In this document: one piece after another, positions 6,721 through 11,382 of the stretch | Layout: each line of letters begins with the position of its first letter | Numbering within the stretch: position 1 is the first letter of the stretch | Assembly: GCA_002402945.1 (NCBI GenBank) | Contig: DHGV01000030.1 | Location: 933 to 12,314, forward strand | Origin: Pelotomaculum sp. UBA4789 | GTDB lineage: Bacteria; Bacillota; Desulfotomaculia; Desulfotomaculales; Pelotomaculaceae | Length of the DNA: 11,382 bases | Direction: 5' to 3' | Position numbers and translations under genes: made by a program | The notes under the pieces: model-generated | Told to the model about the DNA's origin: nothing | Database searches by the model: none | Seen by the model: only the letters and a program-made list of their open reading frames with translations

Positions 6721-6793
6721 CGTGATGGCGGCAAGATCTGCAAGTCGGGGAGCATCCCTAACTAATCATACGGAGTTGATTCTTTTGCGTCAG

Positions 6794-7363
6794 ATGAGGC
6801 TTTTTGTGGCTGTTAATTTTCCAGCCAAATTAAAAAATGAAATCGGATCACTGATCGGTGATTTAAAGGGCATCCCCGCTGACCTGAAATGGGTTGAGGC
6901 ACAAAACCTTCATCTCACTCTTCAATTCCTCGGCAATGTCAGCGAGGAGCAGATCACGGTTGTTGCGGAGGCTTTGAAAAAGTCCGCTGCGGGTGTCGGC
7001 CATTTTACGCTGAAGGTTAGGGGTGTGGGCGCTTTCCCTGCCAGAGAAAAGCCGCGTGTTTTCTGGGCCGGGATTACCGGTGAAACAGACGTCCTGTTGA
7101 ATTTAAGCCGGCAGGTGCAGCGGGAAATGAAAGTACTCGGTTTTTCTCCGGGGAAAAACAGGTTTTCTCCGCATCTGACTTTAGCCAGGCTGCGTTCAGC
7201 TGCGGGTTTTCCAGAGCTTTTCGAAAGGGCAGAAGCGCTGGCAGAAAAAAATGGTTTTGGTTCGGCAAAAATCAAAACAATAGAACTCATGCTCAGTGAA
7301 TTGAGCTCCAGGGGGCCAAAATACTTCGCGCTGGCCAGTATCCCCCTGACCGGCGCCAACTAA
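6794..7363 (+). CDS. thpR: RNA 2',3'-cyclic phosphodiesterase (2H family)
   Basis: Small cytoplasmic 2H-superfamily enzyme (ThpR, formerly LigT) that hydrolyses 2',3'-cyclic phosphate termini of RNA to 2'-phosphates; some members can ligate tRNA half-molecules in vitro. From the ATG at 6794 it is 189 residues, the usual size. The two signature HxT motifs are present: HLTLQFLG with His40/Thr42 and HLTLARL with His127/Thr129, both catalytic. The family N-terminus (MRLFVAV) begins at this ATG. CGGAG at 6771-6775 is too far from it (18 bases) but well placed (9 bases) for an in-frame TTG at 6785, which would add three residues; the start is therefore ambiguous. An earlier in-frame ATG at 6722 abuts the repeat element and adds 24 unconserved residues, so I rejected it. 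It stands alone between two terminator-like hairpins. Its cellular role is not defined by context. Confidence 0.92.
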   Translation: MRLFVAVNFPAKLKNEIGSLIGDLKGIPADLKWVEAQNLHLTLQFLGNVSEEQITVVAEALKKSAAGVGHFTLKVRGVGAFPAREKPRVFWAGITGETDVLLNLSRQVQREMKVLGFSPGKNRFSPHLTLARLRSAAGFPELFERAEALAEKNGFGSAKIKTIELMLSELSSRGPKYFALASIPLTGAN

Positions 7364-7405
7364 GGCAGGCCGGCTGAAAATAAGAAGATAAGCAACGGCA
7401 TGCAT

Positions 7406-7442
7406 AAACCCCGGCATAGCACACTACACAAGCCGGGGTTTT
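7406..7442 (+). terminator. Probable intrinsic terminator after thpR
   Basis: A 10-bp perfect stem (AAACCCCGGC 7406-7415 with GCCGGGGTTT 7432-7441) has a 16-base loop and is followed by only a broken T-run (TTTTCCTCT). It lies 43 bases after the thpR stop. The large loop and short T-run make it weaker than the ppdK terminator. Confidence 0.65.
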
Positions 7443-7539
7443 CCTCTCATTTTAAATACATATATTACCAGCAGGATTACAGTCATATCTGTAGAATGTA
7501 TTTTAACCATTTCAAATCCGGACAGGATGGTGGCTACAA

Positions 7540-8547
7540 TTGGATATTCGTCTGCATGCAGAAGAATTGGAACGCCAGGTTTTATCATCCCGCGCCTGTC
7601 TGAGCAGCAGCAGCCGCGGCAGGCTTAAAGCGGAAGAGGAATGCAGTGTGCGCACTGCTTTCCAGCGTGACCGGGACAGGATTATTCACTCCAAAAGCTA
7701 CCGCCGCCTCAAACATAAGACACAGGTGTTTATTATCCCGGAGGGAGATCATTACCGCACCAGGCTCACTCACACTATGGAAGTCGCACAGATTGCCAGG
7801 ACGGTAGCCAGGGCGCTGCGGCTTAATGAGGACCTTGCCGAAGCGATAGCCCTGGGCCATGACCTCGGCCACACACCATTTGGGCATGCCGGCGAAACAG
7901 CGCTGAACGAGGTTTTTAAGCCCGGATTTAAGCATAACGAACAGAGCCTCAGGGTGGTTGATCACCTGGAAGGGGGCAGAGGCCTTAACCTGACATGGGA
8001 AGTGCGGGACGGGATTTTGCACCACACCGGCCCGGTGCAACCTGCCACCCTGGAGGGACAGATCGTTAAAATAGCTGACAGGGTTGCCTATATCAATCAC
8101 GATATAGACGATGCCATCCGGGGCGGGGTAATTACGGCAGAGCAAATCCCTGCCGATTGCATCGCAGTTCTCGGCAAAGAACACCGGGAAAGGATAAATG
8201 CGATGGTGATGGACCTGATCTACAACAACCGCAGCGAGGTCCCGGCCATAGGCATGAGCCCCGTCATTCAGGAGGCCACCGACAAACTGAGAAATTTTAT
8301 GTTTGAAAATGTTTACATCGGCTCCGAGGCCAAAACTGAAGAGTCCAAAGCCTGTCATGTTGTCCAGCACCTGTACAAATACTTCGTCAAAAATCAGGAC
8401 ACCCTGCCGGCTGAATACCTCAGCCGTACCGGGCCGGAAAATACGGACAGGGTGGTTTGTGATTATATCGCCGGCATGACGGACAATTTTGCCATTCGCA
8501 TCTACCAGCGGTACTTTTTACCGCTGCCGTGGACTGTCCGGCCCTGA
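7540..8547 (+). CDS. dgt: Deoxyguanosinetriphosphate triphosphohydrolase-like protein (HD domain)
   Basis: HD-superfamily metal enzyme expected to hydrolyse dGTP or other dNTPs to deoxynucleoside and triphosphate, thereby controlling dNTP pools. 335 residues, the length of the shorter (type 2) Dgt-like family. Metal-binding HD signature residues are His78 (RLTHTMEVAQIAR), His107-Asp108 (LGHDLGHTPFGHAGE) and Asp180 (IADRVAYINHDIDD). The conserved N-terminal run FQRDRDRIIHSKSYRRLKHK is at 41-60. The start is TTG at 7540, supported by GGTGG 6 bases upstream and by the family N-terminus (short, then CLSSSSRGR). Substrate preference cannot be read from sequence. It precedes dnaG by 176 bases, an arrangement that fits a role beside DNA replication. 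A short overlapping frame across 7400-7603 is not a gene. Confidence 0.93.
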   Translation: MDIRLHAEELERQVLSSRACLSSSSRGRLKAEEECSVRTAFQRDRDRIIHSKSYRRLKHKTQVFIIPEGDHYRTRLTHTMEVAQIARTVARALRLNEDLAEAIALGHDLGHTPFGHAGETALNEVFKPGFKHNEQSLRVVDHLEGGRGLNLTWEVRDGILHHTGPVQPATLEGQIVKIADRVAYINHDIDDAIRGGVITAEQIPADCIAVLGKEHRERINAMVMDLIYNNRSEVPAIGMSPVIQEATDKLRNFMFENVYIGSEAKTEESKACHVVQHLYKYFVKNQDTLPAEYLSRTGPENTDRVVCDYIAGMTDNFAIRIYQRYFLPLPWTVRP

Positions 8548-8559
8548 TTGGCTCCAAAC

Positions 8560-8590
8560 ATTTTGCAAAATAAAAAAATTTAATATTAAA
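8560..8590. repeat. Two adjacent 12-bp perfect palindromes in dgt-dnaG spacer
   Basis: ATTTTGCAAAAT (8560-8571) and TTTAATATTAAA (8579-8590) are separated by seven A residues. They lie in the 176-base dgt-dnaG spacer. Either might be a dimeric-regulator site, but AT-rich spacers produce such palindromes readily. Confidence 0.4.
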
Positions 8591-8723
8591 GTGCAACCTC
8601 CTTTCACAGGCGGCAGTGTCTTTTTTAGCTCGATATTTAATGCCTGTTACGGAAGGACAATAATAATATTTGTTGAACTGTTTTACCAATAAAGTGCATT
8701 TGAAAGAAGAAGGGTGATCTTAG

Positions 8724-10616
8724 GTGGGCTTAGTCCCAGAAGAAACAATCGAAACAGTCCGCCTGCGCTCAGATATAGTCAATGTCATTTCCCGTTACGT
8801 CCAGCTCCAGAAAAAGGGTAAAAACTACTTAGGTTCCTGTCCGTTTCATGACGAACGCACACCCTCATTTACCGTTACGCCCGAAAAGCAGATTTTTCAC
8901 TGTTTCGGATGTAATGTCGGCGGCGATGTTTTTAAATTCCTGATGTTAAAGGACAACCTGTCTTTTTTCGAGGCTTTGAAAGCATTGGCTGAACAAGCGG
9001 GTGTAGCGCTCCCTTCACTGGACAGCCCTGCTGCGCAGGAAAGGGATACTAGGCGTGACAAGCTAAGACAGGTCAATAACCTGGCAAAAGAATTTTTTCT
9101 GAACAACTTACAGCACCACGAGGCAGCCGCCGCAGCCAGGCAGTATTTGCATGGACGGGGGCTTACAGCGGAGGTGCTGGAACGTTTTCAAATCGGATTT
9201 GCCCTGCCGGGGTGGAATTCACTGCTGGAACACCTGGTTAAGAAAGGCTGCCAACAGCAGGAGATAGCCGACGCCGGTCTGATTATTCAGGCGGAAACCG
9301 GCAGGTACTATGACCGTTTCAGGAACCGGGTTATGTTTCCTATCTGGGATGCCGCCGGCCGGGTGGTTGGTTTTGGCGGCAGGGTTTTAGACGATACACT
9401 CCCCAAGTACCTGAACTCACCGGAAACTGCTTTTTTCAGCAAGGGGCGCACGCTTTACGGTTTGCACCAGGCCAGGCAGTCAATCAGGGAAAAAGGTTGC
9501 ATTATAGTCGTCGAGGGGTATATGGACGTGATCACCTCCCACCAGTACGGGATAGCCAACACGGTGGCATCGCTCGGCACCGCTCTCACTGTGGAGCACG
9601 GCAGGGTCCTGATGAATTACAGCCGCAACGTGATCTTTGCTTATGACGCCGACGCGGCCGGTGTGGCGGCTACCATCCGGGGGCTGGATATCCTGCAGGA
9701 ATTAGGCTGCGAGGTGAGCGTGGTAAGCATTCCTGACGGGAAGGATCCCGATGATTTTTTAAGAAAGCACGGCGCCGGGCCTTGGGAGGCGCTGATCGGG
9801 CAGGCTTCTACTTTAATCGAATACAAGCTGCAGCATGCTGTTAAATTAGGGAATGTTAAAACGGTGACAGAAAAACTGGAGGTTATGCGGCAGGTGTTTC
9901 CGAGCCTGGCGGCAAAAGGCGGGGTTGAGAGGGAAGTAAGCCTGAATAAAATTGCGCGGGCGCTGAGTTTAAGCTGGGAGACGGTTGCCGGTGAACTAAA
10001 GAAATACGAGAAAAGCCTGAACAAAAAGCGGCTGGCCCCGGATAAATCCACAGTCAACAAAAATCATGCCATTTTTAAAGAGGACAAATGTGATCCCAGA
10101 GAGAAATCTGAAGCAATGCTCCTGCGGCTGGTATTGGATGATCCGGCACTGGGGAAAACAATTTTGGCTGAAATGGGCGAAATTCCATTTAAAAACGATA
10201 ATTATCAAAGGATTTTTGAGAAATGCCTTGAATTATACAATAAACCGGGTTACCGGCCTGAAGGGATGCTCAATATCCTTGACAATAATGATCAAAACTT
10301 GGTAAGCAGGCTATTAACACAGGATCTGCCCGGAAAAAACGCGGCTAAAATAATGAAAAGCTACATTGAATCTGTTCATCGCGGCATCCGCCAGGGGCGG
10401 AGGGATGAAATCCTGGAGGAAATAAGGGTATTGGAAAAAACGGGTGATCACCTGCATTATAATGAACTGCTGCGGGAACTTGCCATTTTAAAGAGTATTG
10501 ATGCAGCAGAAAAAGCAGGCGATCGTGACCGCACCGCGGCTTTGCTGCATAAATACAGCGAGTACATTAATGCTGCTAATGTAGGGCAGCCAGGAGAGAG
10601 GAGGGATGACATATGA
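8724..10616 (+). CDS. dnaG: DNA primase
   Basis: Synthesises RNA primers at the replication fork with the DnaB-type helicase. 630 residues, within family range. The N-terminal CHC2 zinc-binding domain has Cys39, His42, Cys60 and Cys63 (SCPFHDERTPSF ... FHCFGCNVGGDVF). The catalytic core follows with RFRNRVMFPIWD near 198-209 and the TOPRIM residues Glu264 (VVEGYMD), Asp308/Asp310 (AYDADAAG) and the DGKDPDD segment at 338-344. A variable linker (about 430-465) leads to the helical C-terminal helicase-interaction region. The start is GTG at 8724; the leader has GGTGATC (8713-8719), an extended Shine-Dalgarno match beyond the usual GGAGG core. It overlaps rpoD by ATGA, the standard dnaG-sigA arrangement of Firmicutes. 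Confidence 0.98.
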   Translation: MGLVPEETIETVRLRSDIVNVISRYVQLQKKGKNYLGSCPFHDERTPSFTVTPEKQIFHCFGCNVGGDVFKFLMLKDNLSFFEALKALAEQAGVALPSLDSPAAQERDTRRDKLRQVNNLAKEFFLNNLQHHEAAAAARQYLHGRGLTAEVLERFQIGFALPGWNSLLEHLVKKGCQQQEIADAGLIIQAETGRYYDRFRNRVMFPIWDAAGRVVGFGGRVLDDTLPKYLNSPETAFFSKGRTLYGLHQARQSIREKGCIIVVEGYMDVITSHQYGIANTVASLGTALTVEHGRVLMNYSRNVIFAYDADAAGVAATIRGLDILQELGCEVSVVSIPDGKDPDDFLRKHGAGPWEALIGQASTLIEYKLQHAVKLGNVKTVTEKLEVMRQVFPSLAAKGGVEREVSLNKIARALSLSWETVAGELKKYEKSLNKKRLAPDKSTVNKNHAIFKEDKCDPREKSEAMLLRLVLDDPALGKTILAEMGEIPFKNDNYQRIFEKCLELYNKPGYRPEGMLNILDNNDQNLVSRLLTQDLPGKNAAKIMKSYIESVHRGIRQGRRDEILEEIRVLEKTGDHLHYNELLRELAILKSIDAAEKAGDRDRTAALLHKYSEYINAANVGQPGERRDDI

Positions 10617-11382
10617 GCGACGAGTTCATGATTGAAAGCGTTAGAGAATTGATCGAGAAAGGCAAAAAGCGTGGCGTACTGACCTACAATGAGATTTTGG
10701 ACAGCTTGCAGGGTACCGATCTTACACCTGAACAGATAGATGATATCTATGAAAAACTGGCCAGCCTCGGTGTTGAAGTTGTTGCTGAGATAGATGACTT
10801 CGAGCCTCATAATATTTCAATAGTGAAATCTACGGCTGAAGGAAACGAAACAGAAACGGAAGCAGAAGCAGAAGCAGAAGCAGAAGTGGAAGTGGACCTT
10901 TCGGTTCCAGAAGGTGTTGGTATAGATGATCCAGTGCGGATGTATTTAAAAGAAATCGGACGTGTGCCGCTGCTTACCTCGGAAGAGGAAGTGGCGCTGG
11001 CTCTGCGCATGGAGAACGACGACGAAGAGGCCAAAAGAACTCTGGCTGAGGCCAACCTCAGGTTGGTGGTCAGCATTGCCAAACGCTATGTCGGCAGGGG
11101 TATGCTGTTCCTTGATCTGATCCAGGAAGGAAATTTGGGCTTAATTAAAGCAGTTGAAAAATTTGATTACCGTAAAGGATTTAAATTCAGCACCTACGCA
11201 ACCTGGTGGATCCGCCAGGCGATCACCAGGGCTATAGCAGACCAGGCCAGGACCATACGGATCCCGGTGCATATGGTGGAAACAATAAACAAATTGATCC
11301 GGGTCCAAAGGCAGCTGCTGCAGGAACTGGGACGCGAGCCCAGCCCGGAAGAGATCGCCAAAGAAATGAATATTTCCGAGGA
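10613..11382 (+). CDS. rpoD: RNA polymerase housekeeping sigma factor, 3' end cut by window
   Basis: Primary sigma-70 factor (RpoD/SigA) that directs RNA polymerase to most growth promoters. The first 256 codons are visible. ATG at 10613 overlaps the dnaG stop and has AGGAGG (10599-10604) at 8-base spacing. Residues 1-60 match the region 1.1 fold of Firmicute SigA; about 104-136 is region 1.2 (DDPVRMYLKEIGRVPLL); 144-220 cover regions 2.1-2.4, with NLRLVVSIAKRYVGRG, DLIQEGNLGLIKAVEKFD and FSTYATWWIRQAITRAIADQ, the last being the promoter-melting and -10-recognition helix. Region 3 begins near 221; regions 3.2 and 4 lie beyond the window. Residues 79-94 are an alternating Glu-Thr/Ala/Val tract encoded by a hexanucleotide repeat, lengthening the acidic linker between regions 1.1 and 1.2. 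Confidence 0.97.
   Translation, partial: MSDEFMIESVRELIEKGKKRGVLTYNEILDSLQGTDLTPEQIDDIYEKLASLGVEVVAEIDDFEPHNISIVKSTAEGNETETEAEAEAEAEVEVDLSVPEGVGIDDPVRMYLKEIGRVPLLTSEEEVALALRMENDDEEAKRTLAEANLRLVVSIAKRYVGRGMLFLDLIQEGNLGLIKAVEKFDYRKGFKFSTYATWWIRQAITRAIADQARTIRIPVHMVETINKLIRVQRQLLQELGREPSPEEIAKEMNISE
10847..10894 (+). repeat. Hexanucleotide repeat (GAARYR type) inside rpoD
   Basis: Eight in-frame hexamers occur: GAAACA, GAAACG, four exact GAAGCA (10859-10882) and two GAAGTG. They encode residues 79-94 as Glu-X dipeptides (X = Thr, Thr, four Ala, two Val). Because the unit is six bases, gain or loss of units keeps the reading frame. Confidence 0.9.

Larger units (their letters stand above)
6371..6793. 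other. ppdK-thpR intergenic repeat island
   Basis: This 423-base region has no credible gene; open frames on both strands across 6422-6725 read through repeats and resemble no family I know. It contains the ppdK terminator, the palindrome CCTTGTCAAGG (6417-6427), a GGGGGACGGTTCTT motif (about 6503-6516), a three-copy TCGTT/CCAGACA repeat, a GGGGACA hairpin and the inverted dual-hairpin element. thpR begins 73 bases after the last repeat. Confidence 0.7.

Noticed and set aside
6422..6755. Overlapping open frames on both strands after ppdK (about 64-98 codons)
   Set aside because: They run through hairpins and repeats, lack a convincing ribosome site and family resemblance, and are best explained as noncoding repeat DNA.
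6722..6793. Upstream ATG at 6722 as thpR start
   Set aside because: It would add 24 residues unlike the family, begins right at the edge of the repeat element, and the canonical MRLFVAV N-terminus begins at 6794.
7400..7603. 67-codon + strand frame between thpR and dgt
   Set aside because: It reads through the thpR terminator and overlaps the well-supported dgt start in another frame; no recognisable protein features.
7585..8370. Long - strand open frame (261 codons) inside dgt
   Set aside because: Antisense to a conserved HD-domain gene, no recognisable domain; an open-frame shadow.
8420..8689. - strand gene with an AGGAGGT ribosome site (reverse complement of 8596-8605)
   Set aside because: No start codon at suitable spacing downstream of that site and the open frame begins upstream of it; it also overlaps the 3' end of dgt.

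Overview
The window looks like chromosomal, mostly housekeeping DNA from an anaerobic Firmicute of the Clostridia. The most likely home is the Desulfotomaculum/Pelotomaculum type of Peptococcaceae, inferred from protein style, moderate GC, frequent GTG/TTG starts and gene order. All recognised genes lie on the + strand. The order glyS - ccpN - yqfL - ... - dnaG - rpoD is the classical Firmicute 'macromolecular synthesis' neighbourhood. Compared with Bacillus subtilis, the stretch between yqfL and dnaG carries ppdK, thpR and a dGTPase-like gene. No tRNA, rRNA, CRISPR array, transposase or phage gene was seen.

Layout. 1-1892: 3' nine-tenths of glyS (glycyl-tRNA synthetase beta chain, cut by the window edge). 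1893-2228: AT-rich spacer with a dual-hairpin REP-like element, a GTGCTTC tandem array, a candidate promoter and two tandem matches to the CcpN operator consensus. 2229-6370: three genes that overlap end to start (CcpN-type HTH/CBS repressor, pyruvate phosphate dikinase regulatory kinase/phosphorylase, pyruvate phosphate dikinase), closed by a strong intrinsic terminator. 6371-6793: noncoding repeat island holding a second, inverted copy of the dual-hairpin element, a GGGGACA-type hairpin and a three-copy TCGTT/CCAGACA repeat. 6794-7363: thpR (2H RNA phosphodiesterase), followed by a probable terminator. 7540-8547: HD-domain dNTP triphosphohydrolase. 8724-10616: dnaG primase. 10613-11382: rpoD, overlapping dnaG by ATGA and running off the window.

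How the genes work together. The ccpN-yqfL-ppdK block is a compact pyruvate/PEP switch: a ligand-sensing repressor, an enzyme that phosphorylates and dephosphorylates the PPDK active-site region, and PPDK itself, whose target Thr-Ser-His is intact. The downstream block couples dNTP-pool control, primer synthesis and the housekeeping sigma factor. The main unexplained content lies in the two intergenic islands flanking the ccpN-yqfL-ppdK block. They share a dual-hairpin module and a GGGGAC(G)GTTCTT-like motif in mirror orientation, which resembles non-autonomous REP/RAYT-type or MITE-like DNA. I see no clearly new multi-gene system; the most testable new points are ccpN autoregulation and the inverted repeat islands.
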